Of a stretch of DNA of 64,000 nucleotides, positions 8,447 to 16,129 are shown piece by piece. The notes beneath the pieces are model-generated. The model searched no databases, was not told the origin of the DNA, and worked only from the letters and a program-made list of their open reading frames with translations. Source of the DNA: Methylobacillus methanolivorans. Lineage in GTDB: Bacteria > Pseudomonadota > Gammaproteobacteria > Burkholderiales > Methylophilaceae. Made by a program: the position numbers and the translations under genes. The DNA is taken from assembly GCF_020531845.1 (NCBI RefSeq), contig NZ_JAJAVF010000002.1, forward strand, positions 407,543 to 471,542. The letters run 5' to 3'. Within the stretch, counting starts at the first letter, position 1, and every line of letters starts with the position of its first letter.

Positions 8447-8573
8447 GGTGTCCTCAGCAAAAGCTATCGTGGCCAGTGCCGCGAAGCAGTTCATTTTGCT
8501 GACTCCATGCATGTAGGCTTGACCAGGAATCTGGTCGCCAAGGCATGGAGACACCTTGCTTCCTGACAGGGAG
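8447..8573 (+). promoter_or_regulatory. Structured leader between the riboswitch and nrdA (expression platform)
   Basis: Three perfect stems are visible: CAGCAAAA (8455-8462) with TTTTGCTG (8494-8501); CTCCATGC (8503-8510) with GCATGGAG (8543-8550), enclosing GACCAG-GAAT-CTGGTC (8521-8536). A competing pair is GGTGTC (8447-8452) with GACACC (8550-8555), which shares bases with the second stem. No T-run follows any stem, so control is more likely at translation, acting near the ribosome-binding site AGGGAG at 8568-8573. Confidence 0.6.
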
Positions 8574-8579
8574 CCTTAG

Positions 8580-10859
8580 ATGACAAAGTATGAATCCATG
8601 AATGCCACCAAGCGGGATGGTCGCCGTGAGCCGATCAACCTGGACAAGATCCATCGCGTGATCGATTGGGCGGCACAGGGACTGGACAATGTATCGGTAT
8701 CGCAGGTCGAGCTGAAGTCGCACATCCAGTTCTATGACGGGATTCGTACCGATGTCATTCATGAAACCATTATCAAGTCCGCGGCTGACTTGATCTCGGA
8801 AGAGACGCCGGATTACCAGTACCTAGCTGCTCGCCTGTCCATCTTCCATTTGCGCAAGATCGCCTATGGTCAGTTTGAGCCACCGCACTTGTTTGACCAT
8901 GTGACCAAGCTCACTGAAATGGGCAAGTACGACCAGCACCTGCTTGCCGACTATAGCCGCGCAGAGTTCGATGAGCTGAACGAGCATATCGACCACTGGC
9001 GCGATATGAATTTCTCTTACGCTGCCGTGAAGCAGCTGGAAGGCAAGTACCTGGTGCAAAACCGGGTGACCAAGAAAATCTACGAAAGCCCGCAATTCCT
9101 CTACATCTTGGTAGCGATGTGCCTGTTTGCCAAGTATGAAGGCAAGGCGCGCCTGGAATACATCAAGCGCTTCTACGATGCGGTATCTACCTTCAAGATT
9201 TCGCTGCCTACGCCCATCATGTCCGGTGTGCGTACGCCTACGCGCCAGTTCAGCTCCTGCGTTCTGATCGAATGCGATGACAGCCTGGATAGCATCAATG
9301 CGACTACCAGTGCGATTGTGAAGTATGTTTCGCAACGTGCCGGTATTGGCGTGAATGCAGGCCGCATTCGCGCTGTTGGTAGTGAAATTCGCGGTGGCGA
9401 GGCCCAGCACACTGGCTGCCTGCCGTTCTACAAGTTGTTCCAGGCCGCAGTGAAGTCCTGCTCGCAGGGTGGAGTGCGTGGTGGTGCAGCGACCTTGTTT
9501 TACCCGTTGTGGCACCTGGAAGTTGAATCGTTGCTGGTGTTGAAAAACAACCGCGGCGTGGAAGAAAACCGCGTGCGCCACCTTGATTACGGTGTGCAGA
9601 TCAACCGCTTGTTGTATCAGCGCCTGATCAAGGGTGGCGATATCACTTTGTTCTCGCCGCACGATGTGCCTGGCCTTTATGACGCTTTCTTTGCCGACCA
9701 GGACGAGTTCGAGCGCCTGTATACGCAATACGAAGCTGATGACAGCATCCGCAAGCGTACCTTGCCAGCGGTGGATTTGTTCTCATTGCTGATGCAGGAG
9801 CGTGCTGGCACCGGTCGCATCTACATTCAGAACGTCGATCATTGCAATACTCATAGCCCGTTCAACCCCAAGTTGGCACCAGTGCGGCAATCCAATTTGT
9901 GCATGGAAATCGCGTTGCCAACGCATCCGCTGGACGACATCAATGACGAGCATGGTGAGATTGCATTGTGCACCTTGTCCGCCTTTAACCTCGGCGCGCT
10001 GGAAAACCTCGGCGAGCTGGAGGGCTTGGCCGACCTCGTGGTGCGTGCACTGGATGCATTGCTTGAGTACCAGGATTACCCGGTCAAGGCGGCGCTTAAT
10101 GCCACTGACAAGCGTCGCTCGCTGGGCGTGGGCGTGATCAATTACGCTTATTACCTTGCCAAGAATAGCACTGGCTACACTGATGAAGCAGCGCTAGGCC
10201 TGACCCACCGTACTTTTGAAGCAATCCAGTATTATCTCTTGAAAGCTTCGGTACAGCTTGCGCGCGAATTCGGCCCTTGTGGTGCGTTTAATGAAACCAC
10301 TTATGCGCAAGGCATCTTGCCGATCGATACTTACAAGAAAGACCTGGATGCAGTGTGCAATGAAGCACTGCAACTCGATTGGGAGCAATTGCGCAAGGAT
10401 ATCGTCGCCAACGGTTTGCGTAACTCCACACTCACTGCGCTGATGCCTTCCGAGACTTCCAGCCAGATCGCCAATGCGACCAACGGTATTGAGCCACCGC
10501 GTGGCCTGGTGTCGGTCAAGCAATCCAAGGATGGCATCCTGCGCCAAGTGGTGCCCGAGATTGAGCGCCTGCGGCATCAATACCAATTGCTGTGGTCGCT
10601 GCCCAATAACGATGGCTATCTCAAGCTGGTGGGCATCATGCAGAAGTTTGTCGATCAGTCGATTTCTTCCAATACCAACTACGATCCCAAGCGCTTTGAG
10701 GGCGGCAAGGTGCCAATGAAGCAATTGCTCAAGGATTTGTTGCAGGCTTACAAGCTTGGCGTCAAAACCCTCTATTACCATAACACCCGTGATGGCGCGA
10801 GTGAGGGCGGTAGCGAGGCGGAAGACGACGGTTGCGCCAGCGGTGCTTGCAAGATCTAG
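8580..10859 (+). CDS. nrdA: Ribonucleoside-diphosphate reductase class Ia, alpha subunit
   Basis: The 759-residue enzyme reduces ribonucleoside diphosphates to deoxy forms. An N-terminal ATP-cone (TKRDGRREPINLDK to about residue 95) binds ATP/dATP for activity control. The catalytic cysteines align with E. coli at a constant +2 offset: C227 (FSSC), C441 in NLCME with N439 and E443, and C464 (ALCTLSAFN). The C-terminal GCASGACKI holds the C752/C757 shuttle pair. Start ATG 8580 follows AGGGAG at 8568-8573. It is the first gene of nrdA-nrdB-yfaE, behind an NrdR-like box and a B12 riboswitch. Confidence 0.98.
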   Translation: MTKYESMNATKRDGRREPINLDKIHRVIDWAAQGLDNVSVSQVELKSHIQFYDGIRTDVIHETIIKSAADLISEETPDYQYLAARLSIFHLRKIAYGQFEPPHLFDHVTKLTEMGKYDQHLLADYSRAEFDELNEHIDHWRDMNFSYAAVKQLEGKYLVQNRVTKKIYESPQFLYILVAMCLFAKYEGKARLEYIKRFYDAVSTFKISLPTPIMSGVRTPTRQFSSCVLIECDDSLDSINATTSAIVKYVSQRAGIGVNAGRIRAVGSEIRGGEAQHTGCLPFYKLFQAAVKSCSQGGVRGGAATLFYPLWHLEVESLLVLKNNRGVEENRVRHLDYGVQINRLLYQRLIKGGDITLFSPHDVPGLYDAFFADQDEFERLYTQYEADDSIRKRTLPAVDLFSLLMQERAGTGRIYIQNVDHCNTHSPFNPKLAPVRQSNLCMEIALPTHPLDDINDEHGEIALCTLSAFNLGALENLGELEGLADLVVRALDALLEYQDYPVKAALNATDKRRSLGVGVINYAYYLAKNSTGYTDEAALGLTHRTFEAIQYYLLKASVQLAREFGPCGAFNETTYAQGILPIDTYKKDLDAVCNEALQLDWEQLRKDIVANGLRNSTLTALMPSETSSQIANATNGIEPPRGLVSVKQSKDGILRQVVPEIERLRHQYQLLWSLPNNDGYLKLVGIMQKFVDQSISSNTNYDPKRFEGGKVPMKQLLKDLLQAYKLGVKTLYYHNTRDGASEGGSEAEDDGCASGACKI

Positions 10860-10876
10860 ACCGGCAGTTGACGGGT

Positions 10877-10900
10877 AGGGCGGCGCTAATGTGCCGCCCT
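10877..10900 (+). other. Intercistronic hairpin between nrdA and nrdB
   Basis: AGGGCGGC (10877-10884) and GCCGCCCT (10893-10900) form a perfect 8-bp GC-rich stem with an 8-nt loop in the 65-nt gap. There is no T-run after it, so it is more likely an mRNA stability element or a differential-expression element than a strong terminator; it could help make NrdA:NrdB ratios unequal. Confidence 0.5.
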
Positions 10901-10924
10901 GATTGAAGAATATCGAGACAAACC

Positions 10925-12058
10925 ATGGCCTACAGTATTTTTTCCAAGATAGACAACGAACAAATGAAAGAGCCGATGTTCTTCGGACAGCCGGTCAATG
11001 TCGCGCGCTACGACCAGCAGAAGTACCCGGTGTTCGAGAAGCTGATCGAGAAGCAGCTTTCATTTTTCTGGCGTCCGGAAGAAGTTGACGTTTCGCAAGA
11101 TCGTATCGACTACCAGGGTTTGCCTGACCATGAAAAGCATATCTTCATCAGCAACCTGAAGTACCAGACGCTGCTGGATTCTATCCAGGGGCGCAGCCCC
11201 AACGTGGCGTTATTACCATTGGTATCGTTGCCAGAACTGGAAACCTGGATTGAGACCTGGGCTTTCTCCGAGACCATACACTCACGCTCCTATACCCATA
11301 TCATCCGCAACATCGTTTCTGATCCCTCACTGATCTTTGACGATATTGTGCGCAATGAAAACATCGTGGCGCGTGCCAGCGATATTTCAAGTTATTACGA
11401 TGACCTGATTCACTACACCATGCTGTATTCGCAGCTAGGCGAGGGCGATCATGTGATCAATGGCGAGGTCAAATCGGTCAACCTGCATGAGCTGAAAAAA
11501 CTGCTCTACCGTTGCCTGATGAGCGTCAATATTCTGGAGGCAATCCGCTTTTATGTCAGCTTTGCCTGCTCGTTTGCCTTTGCTGAACGCAAGGTGATGG
11601 AAGGTAATGCCAAGATCATTCGCCTAATTGCGCGTGACGAAGCGCTGCATCTGACTGGCACCCAGCACATGCTCAATATCATGCGCAACGGCCAGGATGA
11701 TCCTGAGTTTGCCGAGATCGCCGCCGAGTTGCAGCAGGAGTGCTTCGACATGTTCAAGAATGCTGCGGAGCAGGAAAAGAAATGGGCAGAATACCTGTTT
11801 AAGGATGGTTCCATGATTGGCCTCAACAAGGACATCCTCTGCCAATATGTCGAGTACATCACTAATAACCGCATGACAGCGGTTGGCTTGGCTCCTGCCT
11901 TTCCAAATGCCAAGAGTAATCCTATCCCCTGGATCAACACGTGGTTGGCCTCTGATACTGTCCAGGTGGCGCCGCAAGAAGTGGAGTTGAGCTCTTACCT
12001 CATCGGCCAGATTGATTCCGAGGTCAGCTCTGACGACCTCGGTGATTTCGAGCTTTGA
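10925..12058 (+). CDS. nrdB: Ribonucleoside-diphosphate reductase class Ia, beta subunit
   Basis: The 377-residue subunit carries the diferric-tyrosyl radical that starts catalysis in NrdA. The radical tyrosine is Y123 and the iron ligands E116 and H119 are in [12 protein letters not shown]; the second ligand set is in [18 protein letters not shown]. All align with E. coli NrdB at +1. The length matches the family. The stop codon overlaps the start of the ferredoxin gene (TTGA), as expected for nrdB-yfaE coupling. Confidence 0.97.
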   Translation: MAYSIFSKIDNEQMKEPMFFGQPVNVARYDQQKYPVFEKLIEKQLSFFWRPEEVDVSQDRIDYQGLPDHEKHIFISNLKYQTLLDSIQGRSPNVALLPLVSLPELETWIETWAFSETIHSRSYTHIIRNIVSDPSLIFDDIVRNENIVARASDISSYYDDLIHYTMLYSQLGEGDHVINGEVKSVNLHELKKLLYRCLMSVNILEAIRFYVSFACSFAFAERKVMEGNAKIIRLIARDEALHLTGTQHMLNIMRNGQDDPEFAEIAAELQQECFDMFKNAAEQEKKWAEYLFKDGSMIGLNKDILCQYVEYITNNRMTAVGLAPAFPNAKSNPIPWINTWLASDTVQVAPQEVELSSYLIGQIDSEVSSDDLGDFEL

Positions 12059-12471
12059 GCACAGTCCGTACCCAGCACACCAGCTTTAACCTCATTCCGC
12101 ACGAAACGCTACTCGATGGCCTGGAGCGTACAGGCCACGAAGTGGAATACCAGTGCCGGGGCGGATATTGTGGCATTTGCCGGGTACGCCTGCTTGATGG
12201 CGAGGTGCAATACCTTGAGCAGCCATTGGCATTCATTGCTGCCGATGAAATCTTGCCGTGCTGTTGTGTACCAAAATCTGATGTCAGGGTGGAGTGCGAG
12301 CTCAGGCCTGAAATGCGCGTTTGGCAAGGACAAGAAGATATGTTCCCTGTTCAGCAGTCGCTTTTTGCTGATGCGTTTTCTCACGCAGAACAGTTTCCCC
12401 CAGTGAAAAAATGGCGTAGAAGAAGAGCGACTAAGTCTGCTACGTCGGCAAATAATTTATCTCTGTTTTAG
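12055..12471 (+). CDS. 2Fe-2S ferredoxin, YfaE-like, for NrdB cofactor maintenance
   Basis: The 138-residue protein has a plant-type ferredoxin domain with C34-x4-C39-x2-C42 ([15 protein letters not shown]) and a fourth Cys in LPCCCVP (69-71). In E. coli, YfaE regenerates the diferric tyrosyl cofactor of NrdB, and its gene also follows nrdB. The start is a TTG that overlaps the nrdB stop by 4 nt, giving translational coupling; its rarity should keep the level low. The last 45 or so residues form an extension ([15 protein letters not shown]) beyond the ferredoxin fold, absent from the short E. coli protein; its role is unknown. Confidence 0.85.
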   Translation: MSTVRTQHTSFNLIPHETLLDGLERTGHEVEYQCRGGYCGICRVRLLDGEVQYLEQPLAFIAADEILPCCCVPKSDVRVECELRPEMRVWQGQEDMFPVQQSLFADAFSHAEQFPPVKKWRRRRATKSATSANNLSLF

Positions 12472-12503
12472 AAGTGTTGTTTTTTTGCACAGCTTAGCTC
12501 AAC

Positions 12504-12524
12504 AAAGTGTAAATAAAGTGTAAA
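12504..12524. repeat. Tandem direct repeat AAAGTGTAAA
   Basis: AAAGTGTAAA occurs at 12504-12513 and again at 12515-12524, an 11-bp period equal to about one helical turn. It lies just upstream of the Fur-like element of the TonB receptor gene. Direct repeats with this phasing are typical of regulator binding sites, but no regulator can be named. Confidence 0.35.
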
Positions 12525-12538
12525 AATTATCATTTGCT

Positions 12539-12560
12539 AATATTATTGAGAATGATTTTT
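12539..12560. promoter_or_regulatory. Fur-box-like element before the siderophore receptor
   Basis: AATATTATTGAGAATGATTT contains the GAGAATGATT core common in Fur boxes, and an ATTATC hexamer lies just upstream at 12526-12531. The match to the full 19-bp consensus is partial. Position (about 40-60 bp before the start codon) and the iron-uptake function of the downstream gene support Fur repression. Confidence 0.5.
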
Positions 12561-12597
12561 AATAAAATCGCTGCTTTTCATTCTTCAGGGAAAAGCA

Positions 12598-14835
12598 ATG
12601 AAGCAAACTCCAATATTGGCAATTCAAAAGCCAAAGCTCGTATACCTCATGGTTAGTGCACTCTTTGCAGTGCCTGCGATAGCCGCCGATAGCAGCAGTT
12701 CAGTATTACCAGAAGTCGCAGTTGTTGGCGCCAAGGCTGCGAGTGAAAGCGACACTTATGTTGCAAAAAAATCCAAAGGCGCAACCAAGACCGATACCTC
12801 CATCGTTGAAACACCACAATCGATCTCTGTTGTTGATCGCAAAGAGCTGGATGATCGTAATGCGCAGAATTTGAATGACGCGCTGGGATATACAGCGGGC
12901 GTGCGCACAGAGGGGCTGGGAATGGATAGCCGTGCTGAGACATTTGCTATTCGAGGCTTTAAAGCTGGTATGGATGCTGATGCAGGAACATCTAACTTAT
13001 TCGTTGATGGTTTGAGGGTGCAAGCCGGTGGGCAGTGGAATCGTGCATCTTTTGATACGTATGGTCTGGAGCGTGTCGAGGTGCTAAAAGGCCCATCAGC
13101 CGCAATATATGGGCAGATTTTGCCTGGAGGCATGATCAATCTTGTGAGCAAAAAACCAACGGCTAATCACGTTAATGAAGTGCGCTTGCAAGCGGGCAGT
13201 TTTAATCAGTACAAGGCGGCTTTTGATATCGGCGGTAGTTTGGCGGATGACCAATCTGTGTTATTCCGGTTAGTAGGGTCTTTTAATGATGGACAGTCAC
13301 AGCTGGATCACACGGATTTACAGCGTACCTATTTTGCCCCTAGCTTGTTATGGCAGATTTCTGATAACACTAGTCTTACCTTGCTAGCCCAATATCAGCG
13401 GGATAAGGGTGGCTCTACGTATCAGTTCTTGCCTTACTTCGGTACAGTGAAGGCTAGCCCTGCAGGTGGGCGCCTGAGTATTGATACTTTCTTGGGGGAG
13501 CCTAGCTGGAATTTATTTGATCGCGAGCAGTCGCTGGTGGGATGGGCATTTGAACATCGCTTCAACAATACGTGGCAGTTCCGTCAGAATGCCCGCTATA
13601 CGAGCGTTGATAGCACTTATAAAGGTGTGGTGATTCGCGGAAGTAATGGCTTGAGTGGACTGCTCAATCGAGTTGCGGTGCTTGGGGTTGGTCAATCTGA
13701 AGGGGTGGCTATTGATAACCAGCTTCAGGCAGATTTTTCTACTGGTGCATTGAAACATACTGTTCTGGTGGGGTTGGATGCCCAGCGTATCAATTGGCAG
13801 AATGTCAGAACTCAGGTTGCTGTTAGTGCTATTTCTATGTTCAACCCTGTATACACTGGAATTGGCAATGGAACATGGACCACATCATATAATCATGATG
13901 CGGATCAAAAGCAGACAGGAATCTACGCGCAAGAGCAATTGGAATGGGGAAAATGGCGATTGAGTCTAGGTGGACGATATGATCGTTTTGATAACACGCT
14001 GCAAAATACCACAACAAGAGTAGTGCGCAACGGATTTGATGATCATGCTTTCACTTGGCGTACAGGGGCGGTTTATCTCTTTGATAATGGATTTGCGCCT
14101 TTTGCAAGTTACTCGACTTCGTTTGACCCAGGTCCTCTAGGTATTGCTACTTGGAATGATGTATCACTCAAGCCTATCAAAGGCAAGCAATACGAGGCTG
14201 GGGTGAAGTATCAGCCTGTGGGAAGCAACAGTATGATCAGTGCTTCTGTATATGAGTTAACTCAAGAAAATCGCACCGTTACCGACTCTCAGCATACAGG
14301 TTGTGCTGCAAGTACGGATGGCAGCTGCTATACGCAGGTTGGCGAAGCCAGGATCAGAGGGTTTGAGTTAGAGGGGAAAGCTGCCCTAAATGCTAACTTG
14401 AGCTTATTGGGTAGTTATACCTATATGGATACCGAAATTACCAAGGCACAATCTGCTGCAGATAGAGGTAGTGAATTGCCAAACATTCCCAAGCATATGT
14501 CCTCGTTATGGGCGAATTATGCATTCACTACAGGTGTGCTTGATGGTTTAAGCATCGGTTTGGGTGTCAGGTATGTAGGTGGATCATTTGGGTTGACAGC
14601 CCCAACAGCTACTGTGGCTGTTGGTAATGAAAAACTTTATACAGAGGCATATACGTTGTTTGATGCAGCTGCACGCTATGACCTCAAAGCTTTTGGGTGG
14701 AGTGGTGCAGAGGTTGCTGTGAATGCATCTAACCTCACAGATAGAGACTATGTTGCAACATGCGCTACTGCTGCATCAGCGTGTTATTACGGTATGGGCC
14801 GTGTAGTTAACGCTAGCCTCAAGTACAACTGGTAA
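12598..14835 (+). CDS. TonB-dependent siderophore receptor
   Basis: The 745-residue outer-membrane protein has a signal peptide (to VPAIAADS) and a plug domain at about residues 60-190. The plug carries the PQSISVVDRKELDDRNA motif, AIRGFKAG and the VLKGPSAAIYGQILPGGMIN block typical of FhuA/FpvA-type siderophore receptors. The rest is a 22-strand barrel ending in an aromatic residue (KYNW). It would import a ferric siderophore with TonB-ExbBD, whose genes are not here. It heads an iron cluster with a periplasmic esterase and a PepSY reductase-like protein; no siderophore biosynthesis genes are present, so the ligand may be a xenosiderophore. Confidence 0.93.
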   Translation: MKQTPILAIQKPKLVYLMVSALFAVPAIAADSSSSVLPEVAVVGAKAASESDTYVAKKSKGATKTDTSIVETPQSISVVDRKELDDRNAQNLNDALGYTAGVRTEGLGMDSRAETFAIRGFKAGMDADAGTSNLFVDGLRVQAGGQWNRASFDTYGLERVEVLKGPSAAIYGQILPGGMINLVSKKPTANHVNEVRLQAGSFNQYKAAFDIGGSLADDQSVLFRLVGSFNDGQSQLDHTDLQRTYFAPSLLWQISDNTSLTLLAQYQRDKGGSTYQFLPYFGTVKASPAGGRLSIDTFLGEPSWNLFDREQSLVGWAFEHRFNNTWQFRQNARYTSVDSTYKGVVIRGSNGLSGLLNRVAVLGVGQSEGVAIDNQLQADFSTGALKHTVLVGLDAQRINWQNVRTQVAVSAISMFNPVYTGIGNGTWTTSYNHDADQKQTGIYAQEQLEWGKWRLSLGGRYDRFDNTLQNTTTRVVRNGFDDHAFTWRTGAVYLFDNGFAPFASYSTSFDPGPLGIATWNDVSLKPIKGKQYEAGVKYQPVGSNSMISASVYELTQENRTVTDSQHTGCAASTDGSCYTQVGEARIRGFELEGKAALNANLSLLGSYTYMDTEITKAQSAADRGSELPNIPKHMSSLWANYAFTTGVLDGLSIGLGVRYVGGSFGLTAPTATVAVGNEKLYTEAYTLFDAAARYDLKAFGWSGAEVAVNASNLTDRDYVATCATAASACYYGMGRVVNASLKYNW

Positions 14836-14845
14836 GTCGATTTAA

Positions 14846-14881
14846 AGCGATTGCCCGCATTTGGCGGGCAATCGCTTTTTT
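14846..14881 (+). terminator. Rho-independent terminator after the siderophore receptor
   Basis: A perfect 13-bp stem (AGCGATTGCCCGC / GCGGGCAATCGCT) with a 5-nt loop is followed by six T residues. This is a textbook intrinsic terminator. It ends only 5 nt before the start codon of the esterase gene, so transcription of the downstream operon must come from read-through or an internal promoter. Confidence 0.92.
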
Positions 14882-14885
14882 ATGA

Positions 14886-15860
14886 ATGAATAAAGTGAAA
14901 CTAATCCCTATTTTGTTTGCTGGTCTTCTACTGTCATGGGTCATGCAGGCGCATGCCAGCAGTGATGATGCAGATGGCACATGGCAGGAGGCACGGGTGC
15001 CATTAGCGCAGCAGCGCGATATCCGCTCGACTGCTACAGGTAAGACTTATCGTATATTGATTTCCAAGCCTGCATCTGAGCCTCCTCCAGAGGGCTTTCC
15101 CGTTATTTATGTGCTGGATGGCAATGTCTTGTTTTATCCGGTTTCTATGCTGGTACATGGGCAGTCCCAGCGGCGCGAGGCCACCGGTATAACGCCAGCA
15201 GTGGTAGTGGGGATTGGTTATCCCACTCAGAAGATGCTTGATGAGGTGTCACGCGCTGAGGATTTGACGCCCCCAGCCCCTGATCTTTCTGATACTGGCG
15301 ACCAACGTGCACCCAGACAAGGTGGGGCAGACCGGTTTCTGGATTTTGTTGAGCAGGAGTTGAAGCCCCTGATTGCCAAGGAGGTCAATATCAACCCTCA
15401 GCAGCAGGCCTTGTTTGGGCATTCCTACGGTGGCCTGTTGACTTTGCATACCTTGTTTACGCGCCCACAGGCGTTTCAGGTTTATATTGCCTCCAGCCCT
15501 TCCATCTGGTGGAACAAGCAGTTCATCCTGACCGAACAGCAAGCTTTCATGGCTGCATCTTCATTTGATTTATCTCACTCACGGTTATTGTTGATGGTGG
15601 GTGGGCTCGAACAAGGAAGGCCTGTCGCAACTGATGCGACTGCTCTAAGCAATACACCCACGCAACGTCGTCAGATGGTAGATGCCACAAGAGAATTGGC
15701 GAGCCGTTTACAGCAGGCCAAGCCACACGGCTTGAGCACTTTCTATCAATTGCAGGTAGGTGAAAACCATGGCACGGCAATGTGGACGGGCAGTATCAGG
15801 GCGGTGGAGTTTTTTATTGGTCGCTTTGATAAGTTTAATGCAGAGGTGTCGCAGCCATGA
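14886..15860 (+). CDS. Periplasmic alpha/beta-hydrolase esterase, IroE/Fes-like
   Basis: The 324-residue protein has a signal peptide (MNKVKLIPILFAGLLLSWVMQAHA) and the esterase fold of the COG2819 group: FPVIYVLDGN near the start, nucleophile elbow GHSYGG at about residue 178-183, and a late GENHGTAMW carrying the catalytic His. Such enzymes hydrolyse ester bonds of tri-catecholate siderophores or siderophore esters. No good Shine-Dalgarno precedes the ATG, and a strong terminator ends 5 nt upstream, which is odd. The stop overlaps the start of the DUF3649 gene, so it belongs with the following genes. Confidence 0.75.
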   Translation: MNKVKLIPILFAGLLLSWVMQAHASSDDADGTWQEARVPLAQQRDIRSTATGKTYRILISKPASEPPPEGFPVIYVLDGNVLFYPVSMLVHGQSQRREATGITPAVVVGIGYPTQKMLDEVSRAEDLTPPAPDLSDTGDQRAPRQGGADRFLDFVEQELKPLIAKEVNINPQQQALFGHSYGGLLTLHTLFTRPQAFQVYIASSPSIWWNKQFILTEQQAFMAASSFDLSHSRLLLMVGGLEQGRPVATDATALSNTPTQRRQMVDATRELASRLQQAKPHGLSTFYQLQVGENHGTAMWTGSIRAVEFFIGRFDKFNAEVSQP

Positions 15861-16129
15861 AGCCATCTATGGATATCGGCTTTCGGGTGCTGGCGGCATT
15901 TGTCGGTGGCTATCTGTTAACGGCCTTGTTCAACTTGGTGTGGGTGTTGTGGTGGCCTGGTCACCGGGCTGATGCGGTTTTCTATGGTGTGTTGTTGCCG
16001 TGGGTGGTGTATTGCCTGGTGATGATCTGGGCTTTTGCTGCCCGCAACGCCTTGCGTGCCTGGGGTTGGATAATCCTGGTTGCACTGATGTTGACGGTAT
16101 TGTTGGGATTGGCCAGGTGGCTAAAATGA
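15857..16129 (+). CDS. DUF3649 small membrane protein, iron uptake associated
   Basis: The 90-residue protein has three predicted membrane helices (VLAAFVGGYLLTALFNLVWVL, YGVLLPWVVYCLVMIWAF, IILVALMLTVLLGLARWL). The family is repeatedly found beside PepSY-TM reductase-like proteins and siderophore receptors; its activity is unknown. Both ends overlap neighbours by 4 nt (ATGA), so it is translationally coupled to the esterase and to the PepSY gene. Assignment rests on size, topology and the conserved neighbourhood. Confidence 0.7.
   Translation: MKPSMDIGFRVLAAFVGGYLLTALFNLVWVLWWPGHRADAVFYGVLLPWVVYCLVMIWAFAARNALRAWGWIILVALMLTVLLGLARWLK

Noticed and set aside
8823..9728. A 301-codon reverse-strand ORF.
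   Set aside because: It lies wholly antisense to nrdA, which matches its family along its whole length.
16000..16125. An earlier GTG start for the PepSY gene.
   Set aside because: It lies inside the DUF3649 gene in another frame and gives no family-like N-terminus; ATG 16126 overlaps the upstream stop.
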